This document shows positions 1-9,284 of a stretch of DNA of 64,000 bases, piece after piece. This DNA comes from an uncultured Sphingomonadaceae bacterium (GTDB taxonomy: Bacteria; Pseudomonadota; Alphaproteobacteria; Sphingomonadales; Sphingomonadaceae): the NCBI GenBank assembly GCA_947493325.1, contig CANLQI010000001.1, forward strand, positions 1,441,375-1,505,374, given 5' to 3'. The translations under genes and the position numbers were made by a program. Under the pieces are notes generated by a model, which saw only the letters and a list, made by a program, of their open reading frames with translations, ran no database searches and was not told the DNA's origin. The first letter of the stretch is position 1. Every line of letters begins with the position of its first letter.

Positions 1-806
1 GGATCGCTGATAGCGGCATGATGCGGCGGCTGATGCAATATTGTGCCGCGCTGGATCTTGCATTGATTATACATAGCGAGGATGGCGGTCTTACCGGCAA
101 TGCGGTGGCCACCGATGGTGAAATGGCCACACGGCTTGGCCTGTCAAGCGCGCCTTCCGAGGCGGAAGCCATTGCCATTGCCCGCGATATCGAACTCGCC
201 CGTATGACAGGCGCAAAAGTGCACTTTCGTCAGGTAACGACTGCTGCCGCGCTCGACCTGATTCGCAAAGCGAAATCCGGCGGGCTGCATATCACCTGCG
301 GCATCACGCCTGCGCATCTGTTTCTCTCTGACCTTGCGATGGGTAATTTCCGCACCTTTGCGCATCTGTCCCCGCCGCTGCGATCGGAGGGCGACCGGCA
401 GGCCTGTCTTGCCGCGGCTGCAGATGGCACGATTGATGTCATATCCTCGGGCCATGATCCGCGCGGCCCGGAAGACAAGCGGTTGCCCTTTGCCGATGCC
501 GCCCCCGGCATGGCGGGCGCAGAAAGCCTGCTTGCGCTTTCACTGGGACTGGTGCGTGATGGCCATATCTCTATCAACCGCCTGTTCGACTTGCTGGCAC
601 GTAACCCGGCCCGCATATTGGGCGTCCCCGCAGGCGCACTGGCGAAAGGAATGGACGCCGATTTCATAATATTTGATGCCGATGCTCCGTGGCAGATATC
701 GTCTGACAAAATGCGCGCAAATGCAGGCAATACTCCGTTTGATGGCATGCCGGTGCAGGGCAAGGTATCTGCCGTCTATAAAGGCGCGAAAGCGGTTTGG
801 TTATAA
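1..806 (+). CDS. pyrC: Dihydroorotase-like protein (PyrC/PyrX type), 5' end outside window
   Basis: C-terminal part of a class I dihydroorotase-family amidohydrolase. The frame is open from the first bases (codon phase begins at position 3), so the true start lies to the left. The visible part has the IHSEDGGLT block, the TPAHLFLSD block and the usual C-terminal ARILG...GADFIIFD barrel-closing region. The motif that carries the catalytic Asp in active enzymes (DHAPH) reads SGHDPR here, so the Asp position holds Gly. Active dihydroorotase closes carbamoyl-aspartate to dihydroorotate in pyrimidine synthesis. Proteobacteria also carry inactive homologues that support aspartate transcarbamoylase (PyrB), and the altered motif favours that reading. 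The metal-binding N-terminal HxH is not visible, so activity cannot be settled. Confidence 0.8.
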   Translation, partial: IADSGMMRRLMQYCAALDLALIIHSEDGGLTGNAVATDGEMATRLGLSSAPSEAEAIAIARDIELARMTGAKVHFRQVTTAAALDLIRKAKSGGLHITCGITPAHLFLSDLAMGNFRTFAHLSPPLRSEGDRQACLAAAADGTIDVISSGHDPRGPEDKRLPFADAAPGMAGAESLLALSLGLVRDGHISINRLFDLLARNPARILGVPAGALAKGMDADFIIFDADAPWQISSDKMRANAGNTPFDGMPVQGKVSAVYKGAKAVWL

Positions 807-958
807 CTATTTGCTTTGATAAGCAGCGTTTTTGCCCCACCGGAATTTGTAAAAACTTGGCCCCCAGCAAGAATAATGCTGGCCTATCGGCATAGATACT
901 GAACATAATATGCGGCACTATGGGGATGGTTTGGTTTTGATTGGGGCCGGAGAAGAAC

Positions 959-2518
959 ATGGTACGCGCTGCTTCCCGCAGATTTTCCAATAGATGTGCG
1001 CGCATTTCATTGCTGGGCACATGTATGCTCGGGCTGTCCGCGCCTGCTTATGCTGCCTTGCAATCAGAGGACACAGCCGCTGATACGGGTTACAGCGCAG
1101 CGATAAATACATTGCGTCAGCAAGCCGAACAAGGCGATGCAGAGGCGCAATATAATCTGGGTCAGGCATATCTCATCGGCCGCGGTGTCCCCAAGGACCA
1201 AGAAATGGCGGAAAGCTGGCTCGCCAAATCTGCGCGGCAAGGCAATTCGGATGCGATTGAAAGCTATGGCCTGATATTATTCCGCAACGACCACCAGGCA
1301 GAAGCCATGCCCTATATTGAGGCCGCCGCAGCGCGGGGGCAGAACAAAGCCCAATATATATTGGGCATCGCACATTTTAACGGCGATCTCGCCCGGCAGG
1401 ATTGGGTCAGGGCCTATGCGATGATGATCCTCGCGGCAGAAGGCGGCCTGCCGCAGGCGGAGCTGAATCTGGGCACCATGGACCGTTACATTCCGATCGC
1501 GGAGAGGCAGGAAGGGTTGCGCCTCGCCCGCAAACTGGAAATCGAAATCAAGGAGAGAAACGGGGAAAGCGGAGAAAATATCGTCGCTTCTGCTCCGCGG
1601 GAGCCTGGACCGCCGCCTGTCCAGACGGAAGCACAGGCAGACCCCGTTGCCACGTCCCGCGAAGATGCGCCTGTAATGGAAACACAGACAGAAGCCATTG
1701 AACCGGCAGAAACCACTATAGAGGTTGCACAATTGCCACCATCCAGCGCCGCAACGGACGAAATTGTGGGCGCGGCAGAAACAGAAGAAGATACAGGACC
1801 TTCCCAGGATATGGAACTGGCCGGCACAGCGGAAAGCGAAACCGAAGCTCCTGACGAAGCAGCCGATCCAGAAGAAACCGTTGCAGAAGAAACCGAGATC
1901 GCCGAACCTATTCTGGACGATAGCGCAAATATGAGCGAAGAAGATCAGGCCCCTGTAGAAGAAGATGCCCCGCCGGCGGAAGATACCGATCCCCCTGCTG
2001 CTGAAGCAGATGTGATGCCGGATGAAGAGACGGAAAGCCCCGAGCCTGTTTCTGAAGATGCCGAGGCCAGTACAAATGAAGATAACGCAGTATCAGAAAC
2101 GGCAGAAACAGCGGCTGAAACGGAAGTTCCGGTTGTAGACGAAACCGCTGCGGAGGAGGCAATTCCGGAAGCAGCCGTTCCTGAGGAGACAGTTATAGAT
2201 GAGGCGGATGAACCCGTTGAAAGCAGCGAGTTTGTCCAACCCATTCCTGCAGATGCTTCAGATACAGGCCCCGAACCTGCTGAGGGACAAACAGCCACAT
2301 GGCGTGTCCAACTGGGGGCATTCCGCACGCAAGAAAAAGTGGAAGCGGTCTGGGAAGACCTGAAATCGAGGCATGATATTTTATCGGACTTGCAGGTCTT
2401 TTATGAAGATGCCGGCGAGTTCAAAAGGCTTCAGGCCGGGCCATTTGCGAATAAGTCCGATGCCGCAAAATTGTGCAAAGCATTGAACGGCAAGGCCTGT
2501 TTCGTCGTAGAGAAATAA
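959..2518 (+). CDS. Secreted Sel1-repeat and SPOR-domain protein
   Basis: Protein of 519 residues. An N-terminal signal peptide has a basic start and hydrophobic core and ends in an AYA site near residue 32. Sel1/TPR-like repeats fill about residues 50-165 (AEAQYNLGQAYLIGRG, AQYILGIAHFNGD). A very acidic Glu/Pro/Ala-rich low-complexity linker of about 250 residues follows, then a C-terminal SPOR domain (WRVQLGAFRTQEKVEAVWEDL to the end). SPOR domains bind septal peptidoglycan stripped of stem peptides, so a periplasmic role at the division site is the likely inference. The ATG at 959 is preferred to an upstream TTG at 941 because a GGAG lies a few bases before it and the signal peptide then starts correctly. 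It converges on serB. Confidence 0.8.
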   Translation: MVRAASRRFSNRCARISLLGTCMLGLSAPAYAALQSEDTAADTGYSAAINTLRQQAEQGDAEAQYNLGQAYLIGRGVPKDQEMAESWLAKSARQGNSDAIESYGLILFRNDHQAEAMPYIEAAAARGQNKAQYILGIAHFNGDLARQDWVRAYAMMILAAEGGLPQAELNLGTMDRYIPIAERQEGLRLARKLEIEIKERNGESGENIVASAPREPGPPPVQTEAQADPVATSREDAPVMETQTEAIEPAETTIEVAQLPPSSAATDEIVGAAETEEDTGPSQDMELAGTAESETEAPDEAADPEETVAEETEIAEPILDDSANMSEEDQAPVEEDAPPAEDTDPPAAEADVMPDEETESPEPVSEDAEASTNEDNAVSETAETAAETEVPVVDETAAEEAIPEAAVPEETVIDEADEPVESSEFVQPIPADASDTGPEPAEGQTATWRVQLGAFRTQEKVEAVWEDLKSRHDILSDLQVFYEDAGEFKRLQAGPFANKSDAAKLCKALNGKACFVVEK

Positions 2519-2536
2519 AGCTGTTCTGACGCCTGT

Positions 2537-3427
2537 TCACCTTTCAGGAATAACCACCCATTGGTCTGTATTAATACCCTGCGCCAGCAGCAGCGTCGTC
2601 AGGTCACCATGCGCCACAAAAGCATCCGCAGCATTACGCGCCGCCGGTTTGGCGTGATAGGCAACACCCAGCCCCGCAAGCTTGAGCATCGGAATATCAT
2701 TTGCCCCATCGCCAATGGCCAGCACATTGGCCAGATCGACCTTCCTTGATGCCGTGATATACTGCAAAATTTCGGCCTTCGCCTGTGCATCGACAATATT
2801 GCCGATCAATTTGCCCGTAAGCCTGCCATCTTTTATTTCCAGACGGTTCGCAAATACCTGATTGAACCCCAGACCCGCCGCAACAGGATCGGCAAACGCA
2901 TGAAAGCCGCCTGACACCAGCACTTTGAAACATCCGCGTGCATGCATGGTTGCCACCAGCGTCCCCGCCCCCGGCATGGCACGAATGCGTTCGTGCAGGC
3001 ATTCCCCAATCGCGCTTTCCGGCACGCCTGCCAGCAAGGCGACACGCGCCTGCAGCGACTCTGCAAAATCGAGCTCGCCCTGCATCGCCCGCTCTGTAAT
3101 CGCTGCAATATCGTCCTTCAGGCCCGCATAATCGGCAAGCTCATCAATACATTCCGCCGCAATCATCGTGCTGTCCATATCGGATATCAGCAGCTTCCTG
3201 GCGCGGTGCGCGGCATCCTGCACAAATATATCACAGCTTGTCAGATATGGTGCCAGTGCCGTTTTGGCGGTTTCGGCCGATGCCGCAAATTCTATATCGA
3301 GTGCACGGCCTTCACCGAAAAGCCTCATATCCCGCGGATCACAGCCCGCTTGAGACAATATGTCCTGCACTGCATTTTCTACTCCATTCTCATGGGGTTT
3401 TGCTGCTATCAATGTGGCAATGAACAT
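2537..3427 (-). CDS. serB: Phosphoserine phosphatase
   Basis: HAD-family phosphatase of 296 residues that makes serine from phosphoserine, the last step of the phosphorylated serine pathway. The nucleophile motif DMDST sits at residues 83-87, the conserved SGGF motif near the middle, and the metal-binding GDGANDIPML motif towards the end. The N-terminal ~75 residues are the small regulatory-type domain usual for alphaproteobacterial SerB. A longer frame runs upstream to 3523, but the start at 3427 (MFIATLIAAK) matches the family and has a GAGG ribosome site just before it. That places the start codon back-to-back with miaA: the two ATGs share the CATG at 3425-3428. Confidence 0.93.
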   Translation of the reverse strand: MFIATLIAAKPHENGVENAVQDILSQAGCDPRDMRLFGEGRALDIEFAASAETAKTALAPYLTSCDIFVQDAAHRARKLLISDMDSTMIAAECIDELADYAGLKDDIAAITERAMQGELDFAESLQARVALLAGVPESAIGECLHERIRAMPGAGTLVATMHARGCFKVLVSGGFHAFADPVAAGLGFNQVFANRLEIKDGRLTGKLIGNIVDAQAKAEILQYITASRKVDLANVLAIGDGANDIPMLKLAGLGVAYHAKPAARNAADAFVAHGDLTTLLLAQGINTDQWVVIPER

Positions 3428-4376
3428 GGAACCTACCTCAGAATCAGGGGAAAAGCCTCTGGTGGCGCTTATCGCCGGACCGACGGCCAGCGGCAAGAGC
3501 GGATTGGCCGTGGCACTTGCCAAACATTATGCCGCATCCGGGCAGCAGTCTGTTGTCATCAATATGGACAGCGCGCAGGTCTATGCCGACCTCTCGGTCT
3601 TGAGCGCGCGCCCCACGGCTGACGAAATGGAAGGCATCCCGCACCGGCTCTATGGGTATATCGATGGAGCGCAGACATGTTCCGCCGCGCGCTGGGCAGA
3701 GGATGCGAAGGCGGAAATAGCCGAGGCACATGCGGCAGGTGCAGTGCCGATACTGGTCGGCGGCACCGGGCTCTATATGCGCACGCTTCTGGATGGTATC
3801 TCTCCCATCCCCGATATCGACCCGGATGTGCGCGCGGAAATACGCGCCCTGCACGTTTCGGATGCATATTCGGCGCTGCAGTCCGAAGACCCGGACCGAG
3901 CCGCCCTGCTCTCCCCAAATGATACCAGCCGGATATCACGGGCGCTTGAAGTCATCCGATCTACCGGCAATAATATCCTGTTTTGGCAGTCAGTTAAGGA
4001 GGGCGGCATAGCGGATGACATCACTCTGAAACCCCTTATCCTATTGCCCCCCCGTGCATGGTTATATGCGCGCTGCGACCGCCGATTTGACATGATGTTC
4101 GACAATGGCGCCGCCGCGGAAGTTTGCACGCTATTGGAGCGCACACTTCCGGATGACTGCCCGATCATGCGCGCCATCGGCGTGCCAGACATCGCAGCAT
4201 ATCTGGACGGCGACATGACTCGCGCAGAGGCCATCGAATCTGCGCAAACCGCAACGCGCCGCTATGCCAAGCGCCAATATACGTGGTTCCGCAACCAGTC
4301 GCCGCCCGAATGGCCGCGCTGGGAAAATGAAATTAATAATAAAAATAGTGAAGATATTATAACATTATTTCAATAA
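3420..4376 (+). CDS. miaA: tRNA dimethylallyltransferase
   Basis: MiaA, 318 residues, transfers a dimethylallyl group to N6 of A37 in tRNAs that read UNN codons. The P-loop GPTASGKS is at residues 20-27, followed by the family motifs NMDSAQVYADL and VGGTGLYMRTLLDGI, and the C-terminal RRYAKRQYTWFRNQ segment. Two in-frame ATGs (3420 and 3426) are possible; neither has a clear ribosome site. Either way the 5' end overlaps that of serB on the other strand. The last codons are unusually AT-rich (Asn/Lys-rich tail). ilvB follows after a 136-bp spacer. Confidence 0.93.
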   Translation: MNMEPTSESGEKPLVALIAGPTASGKSGLAVALAKHYAASGQQSVVINMDSAQVYADLSVLSARPTADEMEGIPHRLYGYIDGAQTCSAARWAEDAKAEIAEAHAAGAVPILVGGTGLYMRTLLDGISPIPDIDPDVRAEIRALHVSDAYSALQSEDPDRAALLSPNDTSRISRALEVIRSTGNNILFWQSVKEGGIADDITLKPLILLPPRAWLYARCDRRFDMMFDNGAAAEVCTLLERTLPDDCPIMRAIGVPDIAAYLDGDMTRAEAIESAQTATRRYAKRQYTWFRNQSPPEWPRWENEINNKNSEDIITLFQ

Positions 4377-4383
4377 AACACAT

Positions 4384-4412
4384 TGACATAATATTTTAAT
4401 ATCCATAACAGG
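4384..4412 (+). promoter_or_regulatory. Candidate promoter of ilvB
   Basis: A perfect TTGACA hexamer at 4384-4389 is followed after 17 bp by TAACAG, a weak match to the -10 consensus, in an AT-rich stretch right after miaA. It lies about 100 bp upstream of the ilvB start. No terminator hairpin or Ile/Val/Leu-rich leader peptide is evident between it and ilvB, unlike the leuA region. The -35 box is convincing and the -10 box is not. Confidence 0.35.
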
Positions 4413-4512
4413 CTTTTCTTGCCTTTGTCGTTGCGCTGCAACATGGATGGCAACTGTAATTGCCCGGCTTGGGGTATTTGCAAGGTAAAACAGGACCGAA
4501 AGGATCAGGACA

Positions 4513-6258
4513 GTGGCCGAAAAAAGCGGCGCGGATATATTGGTGGATACGCTTGTTGATCAGGGCGTCGAAGTGATTTTCGGCTATCCCGGCGGCGCGG
4601 TGCTGCCGATTTATGACGCCATTTTCGAACACCCGAAAATCCGCCACATCCTGGTGCGCCACGAACAGGCCGCGACTCATGCCGCCGAAGGCTATGCCCG
4701 TGCCACCGGTAAGCCGGGCGTTGTGCTCGTCACCTCTGGCCCTGGCGCGACCAACGCTGTCACCGGTATTACCGATGCGTTTATGGATTCGATCCCGATG
4801 GTGGTTATTACGGGGCAAGTCCCAACCCCGCTTATTGGCTCCGATGCATTCCAGGAAGCCGATACAGTCGGCATCACTCGGCATTGCTGCAAGCATAATT
4901 ATCTCGTCAAGGATCCGGCCAAGCTGGGCGCGGTGATGCATGAGGCGTTCTTTATCGCCACGCACGGCCGCCCTGGCCCGGTTGTGATCGACATTCCCAA
5001 AGACGTGCAGGTGGCCAAAGGCGATCCGTCCGCCGCACCGGTCAGCAGCCATAAAAGCTACCGTCCGAAAACTTCCGCGCGCACAGACGAAGTCGACGCC
5101 GCGCTTGACCTGATCGCAAAAGCCGACGCCCCGATATTCTATACCGGCGGCGGTATTATCAACAGCGGCCCGGAAGCATCCGCATCATTGCGCCGTATCG
5201 CTGAGCTCACCGGCGCACCGGTCACATCAACACTCATGGGGCTTGGCGCCTTCCCTGCGACTTCTCCGCAATGGATGGGCATGCTTGGCATGCACGGCAC
5301 CTATGAAGCCAATATGGCGATGAACCGCGCCGATCTGGTCATCTGCCTCGGCGCGCGCTTTGATGACCGTGTCACAGGGCGGCTGGATGCGTTTTCACCG
5401 GATTCAACCAAGATTCATGTCGATATCGACCGCAGTTCGATTAACAAGACGGTGGCGGTGGACCTGCCGATTGTGGCCGATGTAGGCGATTTTCTGGAGG
5501 CGCTGTGCGCACACTGGGAAGAACGGCAGATGGAACGCCGCGACCTTTCCGAATGGTGGGCACGAATCAAGGGATGGCGTGCGACCGAATGCCTCGCCTA
5601 TCCCGAACATGATAAATTGATCATGCCGCAGCGCGCGATTGAAAACCTGTTCAACGCAACGCGCGGGCATAATCCCATCATCACCACCGAAGTCGGCCAG
5701 CACCAGATGTGGGCGGCGCAGCATTTCCATTTTGACGATCCGAACAAATGGCTGACCAGTGGCGGCCTTGGCACCATGGGATACGGCCTGCCCGCCGCCA
5801 TCGGCGCGCAGATCGCCTTTCCCGATGCGTTGGTGATCGACATTGCCGGTGAAGCTTCGATCCAGATGAATATTCAGGAGCTGGCCACCGCGACGCAATA
5901 CCGCCTGCCGGTCAAGATTTTCATCCTCAACAACGAATATATGGGCATGGTCCGGCAGTGGCAGGAGCTTACTTACGAAAGCCGCTATTCCAGCAGCTAT
6001 TCCGACGCTCTCCCTGATTTTGTCAAACTGGGTGAAGCCTACGGCTGGACGGGTATCCGCATTGAAAAACCCGAAGAATTGGATGCCGGGATAGACGCAA
6101 TGATAAACACCGATGGCCCTGTAATTGTCGATTGCCGCGTGGCGAAACTCGCCAACTGCTTCCCGATGATCCCGTCGGGCGCGGCACATACCGAAATGCT
6201 GCTACAGGCGGATGAAGTTTCGGGCAAAATGGACGACGAAGCAAAGGCGCTGGTGTGA
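4513..6258 (+). CDS. ilvB: Acetolactate synthase, large (catalytic) subunit
   Basis: ThDP-dependent enzyme of 581 residues that joins two pyruvates to acetolactate, or pyruvate and 2-oxobutyrate, opening valine, leucine and isoleucine synthesis. The catalytic Glu lies in RHEQAATHAAEGYAR near residue 60. A central FAD/regulatory-type domain carries GARFDDRVTGR. The C-terminal ThDP/Mg2+ motif begins IDIAGEASIQMN and ends at FILNNEYMGMV. The start is GTG at 4513 with AGGA a few bases upstream. The regulatory subunit ilvN lies downstream, separated by a palindromic repeat instead of the usual short gap. Confidence 0.95.
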   Translation: MAEKSGADILVDTLVDQGVEVIFGYPGGAVLPIYDAIFEHPKIRHILVRHEQAATHAAEGYARATGKPGVVLVTSGPGATNAVTGITDAFMDSIPMVVITGQVPTPLIGSDAFQEADTVGITRHCCKHNYLVKDPAKLGAVMHEAFFIATHGRPGPVVIDIPKDVQVAKGDPSAAPVSSHKSYRPKTSARTDEVDAALDLIAKADAPIFYTGGGIINSGPEASASLRRIAELTGAPVTSTLMGLGAFPATSPQWMGMLGMHGTYEANMAMNRADLVICLGARFDDRVTGRLDAFSPDSTKIHVDIDRSSINKTVAVDLPIVADVGDFLEALCAHWEERQMERRDLSEWWARIKGWRATECLAYPEHDKLIMPQRAIENLFNATRGHNPIITTEVGQHQMWAAQHFHFDDPNKWLTSGGLGTMGYGLPAAIGAQIAFPDALVIDIAGEASIQMNIQELATATQYRLPVKIFILNNEYMGMVRQWQELTYESRYSSSYSDALPDFVKLGEAYGWTGIRIEKPEELDAGIDAMINTDGPVIVDCRVAKLANCFPMIPSGAAHTEMLLQADEVSGKMDDEAKALV

Positions 6259-6280
6259 TGAGATATAGATATTTCGAAAA

Positions 6281-6427
6281 TCCTCCCTACGCAAAGCGTG
6301 GGGAGGGGGACCAATTTGCGGCAGCAAATTGGTGGAGGGGTCGCCGCTTTAGCGGCGGTAACACCGCCGCCCCCTCCACCACCCGCTATGCGGGCGGTCC
6401 CCCTCCCCGAGCAGGCTCAGGGAGGAT
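6281..6427. repeat. REP-like palindromic repeat (CCTCCCT...AGGGAGG family), copy 1
   Basis: About 147 bp bounded by inverted TCCTCCCT and AGGGAGGA. Inside, two hairpins lie head to head: GGGGAGGGGGACC with a stem of AATTTGC/GCAAATT, then GGTGGAGGGG, and its mirror CCCCTCCACC with a CCGC/GCGG stem, then GGTCCCCCTCCCC. The same architecture recurs at 38967-39132 with different hairpin tips. Its right end supplies the GGAGG that precedes the ilvN start. Confidence 0.85.
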
Positions 6428-6433
6428 GTACTG

Positions 6434-6949
6434 ATGCATATCACCGAAACTGCTCCCGAACGCCATGTCCTGACCGTCACGGTCGATAATGAAGCGGGCA
6501 TATTGGCGCGCATTGCCGGCATGTTTACCGCGCGGGGCTATAATATTGAAAGCCTGACCGTGGCCGACGTGACAGAGGATCATGCGATCAGCCGGATCAC
6601 CATTGTCACCAACGGCCCGCCGCATGTGATTGAGCAGATTATCGCCCAGCTTGACCGGCTGGTGCCCGTGCACAAAGTCGCCGACCTGACCGATATTGGC
6701 CCGCATGTGCAGCGTGAGCTGGCACTGGTGAAAGTCGCGGGGGTCGGCGAGCACCGGATTGAGGCACTACGCTTGGCCGAGGTTTACCGCGCCAGCGTGG
6801 TCGATGCGACTACCGAGAGCTTTATTTTTGAGATCACGGGCGCACCGGACAAGATCCAGTCGTTTATCGACCTGATGCGGCAAGTCGGCCTGGTCGAAGT
6901 CGGCCGCACCGGTGTTGTCGCCATCGTGCGCGGAAAAGAAGCGAGCTGA
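6434..6949 (+). CDS. ilvN: Acetolactate synthase, small (regulatory) subunit
   Basis: Regulatory subunit of 171 residues that binds the catalytic subunit and usually gives feedback inhibition by valine. The N-terminal ACT domain (HVLTVTVDNEAGILARIAGM, residues 11-30) is followed by a second ferredoxin-like domain with RVGLVEVGRTGVVAIVRG-type ending. Length is normal for the family. The ribosome site GGAGG (6421-6425), 8 nt before the ATG, is the terminal motif of the repeat that lies between ilvB and ilvN, so transcription and translation of this gene read through that element. Confidence 0.95.
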   Translation: MHITETAPERHVLTVTVDNEAGILARIAGMFTARGYNIESLTVADVTEDHAISRITIVTNGPPHVIEQIIAQLDRLVPVHKVADLTDIGPHVQRELALVKVAGVGEHRIEALRLAEVYRASVVDATTESFIFEITGAPDKIQSFIDLMRQVGLVEVGRTGVVAIVRGKEAS

Positions 6950-6975
6950 TAAGAATGTTAAGAGATATAAACTCC

Positions 6976-7064
6976 GTCATTCCCGCGAAGGCGGGAACCC
7001 ATCCCCTGAACTTTCATCAAGTGGAAGGGTCAGAGAATGGACTCCCGGTCAAGCCGGGAGTGAC
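6976..7064. repeat. GTCATTCCCG-type palindromic repeat
   Basis: Begins GTCATTCCCGC with a GCGAAGGC-type hairpin and ends in the inverted form CTCCCGG...CCGGGAGTGAC. About 89 bp in the ilvN-ilvC spacer. It shares its termini (GTCATTCCC / GGGA(A/G)TGAC) with the repeats at 8163 and 21716, but its centre differs. Confidence 0.75.
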
Positions 7065-7084
7065 GAAAATTGATAGCTGATTAA

Positions 7085-8146
<1,062 letters not shown>

Positions 8147-8162
8147 TCCGGTAATTAAAATC

Positions 8163-8253
8163 GTCATTCCCAGCTTGACTGGGAATCTATCTCATAACAG
8201 TCGTATATAAGCGCAAATCTGGTGAGATAGATTCCCGCTTTCGCGGGAATGAC
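8163..8253. repeat. GTCATTCCC palindromic repeat, copy A
   Basis: 91 bp starting GTCATTCCCAGCTTGACTGG and ending in the inverted ATTCCCGCTTTCGCGGGAATGAC, with GAATCTATCTCA / TGAGATAGATTC as an inner inverted pair. Nearly identical to the copy at 21716-21806; the differences lie mainly in the central tip. Confidence 0.85.
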
Positions 8254-8265
8254 AGTTGAATAAAC

Positions 8266-8308
8266 AAAAAGGCGGCGCCCAGGTACTAGGAGGCGCCGCC
8301 TTTCTTTG
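8266..8308. terminator. Bidirectional Rho-independent terminator
   Basis: A perfect AAGGCGGCGCC / GGCGCCGCCTT stem with a 10-12 nt loop, flanked by A-rich sequence on the left and TTTCTTT on the right. It can end ilvC transcripts on the plus strand and, read on the minus strand (TTTTTGTTT), the convergent YHS lipoprotein gene. Confidence 0.85.
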
Positions 8309-8352
8309 TCCGGCCAATGAGGAGGGTACCGGACGAGGGGGGAGTTTATAAC

Positions 8353-8901
8353 TTAGTTCGCATCATCATAGCGCTGGTCAGCGGTAAATTTCGGCCATTC
8401 CACTTCCGCTTTCGCGATAAAGCCCGGAATATCTTCCAGCCATGTTTTCTGTACTTCATCGTTAAAGTTCAGATACAGCTTGCCGTCGACAATCTTATAT
8501 TTGGTAGCATCGCCGGGTGCCAGATAACCGCGCGCCGTTGCCCATGCGCAGTGTCCGCCATATTGCGGCGCAAAAGCTGTCGGTTCCGCGGCGAATTTTT
8601 TGGCATTTTCGGCCGAAGTAAAGCGGTATTCCTTGTCATTGTAGATCACGACATGGTCTGCGCTACCTTCCACCGGAACGCCGTCGCCCGTGAAATAGGA
8701 TGTCACGTCATAGCCGCTGACGGCCAGATTGCCGCTTTCGCCGGTGAATACGGGCCCGCCCGTTTCATCATTGACAGTAAAGCCCGCCTCTACAGTTTCC
8801 ACTGTATCCGCGTCTTGTGCAGCTTCGGTTTTGGTTTCCGCGCCGCCACATGCGACCAGCGCCAGGCTGGCGATTGCGGTAAATAGAAATGATTTCTTCA
8901 T
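8353..8901 (-). CDS. YHS-domain lipoprotein
   Basis: 182 residues. A lipoprotein signal ends in the lipobox LVAC (Cys18), followed by an acidic linker. The remainder resembles YHS-domain proteins: SGYDVTSYF, then KEYRFTSAENAKKFAAEP and APQYGGHCAWATARGY, and a C-terminal NFNDEVQKTWLEDIPGFIAKAEVEW segment. YHS domains are thought to bind metal, and members of this periplasmic group are often annotated only as YHS family. The gene stands alone, with the shared terminator downstream and a 36-residue peptide gene on the same strand just upstream. A substrate cannot be assigned. Confidence 0.8.
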   Translation of the reverse strand: MKKSFLFTAIASLALVACGGAETKTEAAQDADTVETVEAGFTVNDETGGPVFTGESGNLAVSGYDVTSYFTGDGVPVEGSADHVVIYNDKEYRFTSAENAKKFAAEPTAFAPQYGGHCAWATARGYLAPGDATKYKIVDGKLYLNFNDEVQKTWLEDIPGFIAKAEVEWPKFTADQRYDDAN

Positions 8902-8999
8902 ATGTAATTCCTTTCAAATAGTGCCAGCCTGATATCCTCCGCTGGTATAACAAGGGGTTCGTTGCAGCCATCTATCCGGTTACAACGCCATGCAAAAAA

Positions 9000-9110
9000 T
9001 TATGCGATGGCAGCTGCCGCCAGTGTTGCGGCGCTCACAGCAGGTGCAAATGCAATGCCGGTCGCGGTCGCGGCAAACAGGGCGGCGATTGCCTGTGTAA
9101 TGATTTTCAT
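9000..9110 (-). CDS. Putative small exported or membrane peptide (36 aa)
   Basis: A short frame coding MKIITQAIAALFAATATGIA and 16 more residues, ending in an Ala-rich tail. It reads like a signal peptide or a single hydrophobic helix: Lys at position 2, an Ala-rich core and a possible VSA cleavage site near residue 26. GGAGA lies 7 nt before the ATG on the minus strand. I recognise no family. It lies in the same direction as the YHS lipoprotein gene (8353-8901) and divergent from the leuA leader. Confidence 0.45.
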   Translation of the reverse strand: MKIITQAIAALFAATATGIAFAPAVSAATLAAAAIA

Positions 9111-9221
9111 ATTCGGTCTCCAAATTTTCCAGATGGGCACAATTGCCGCTGGATTGGCTGGAGGTTCGCAGGCGCAGCATTTTTGGTTACAAATTTTTTG
9201 ATTGATTTCTGCCGGAGCCTT

Positions 9222-9284
9222 GTGCACACAGCATTTATGCGGATTTCAGCATCTCTTTTGCACCTGCGACTTACGCGCCCTTAG
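9222..9284 (+). CDS. leuL: leuA leader peptide
   Basis: A short frame with codons CTT TTG CAC CTG CGA CTT just before its TAG stop, coding SLLHLRLTRP: four Leu codons within six. The start may be GTG at 9222 (20 residues, GGAG 4 nt upstream) or ATG at 9237 (15 residues, no clear ribosome site). The stop codon falls inside the left arm of the terminator hairpin that follows. A ribosome held at the Leu codons would cover that arm and let transcription continue into leuA. This is the classical attenuation arrangement and it is inferred from sequence alone. Confidence 0.75.
   Translation: MHTAFMRISASLLHLRLTRP

Noticed and set aside
4443-4512. Cys-containing short frame (MDGNCNCPAWGICKV) as an ilvB leader peptide
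   Set aside because: It has no Ile, Val or Leu run, no terminator hairpin and no ribosome site, and it runs out of frame into ilvB.
4396-5052. Minus-strand frame opposite the start of ilvB
   Set aside because: It overlaps a certain gene throughout its length and has no start signal or family features.
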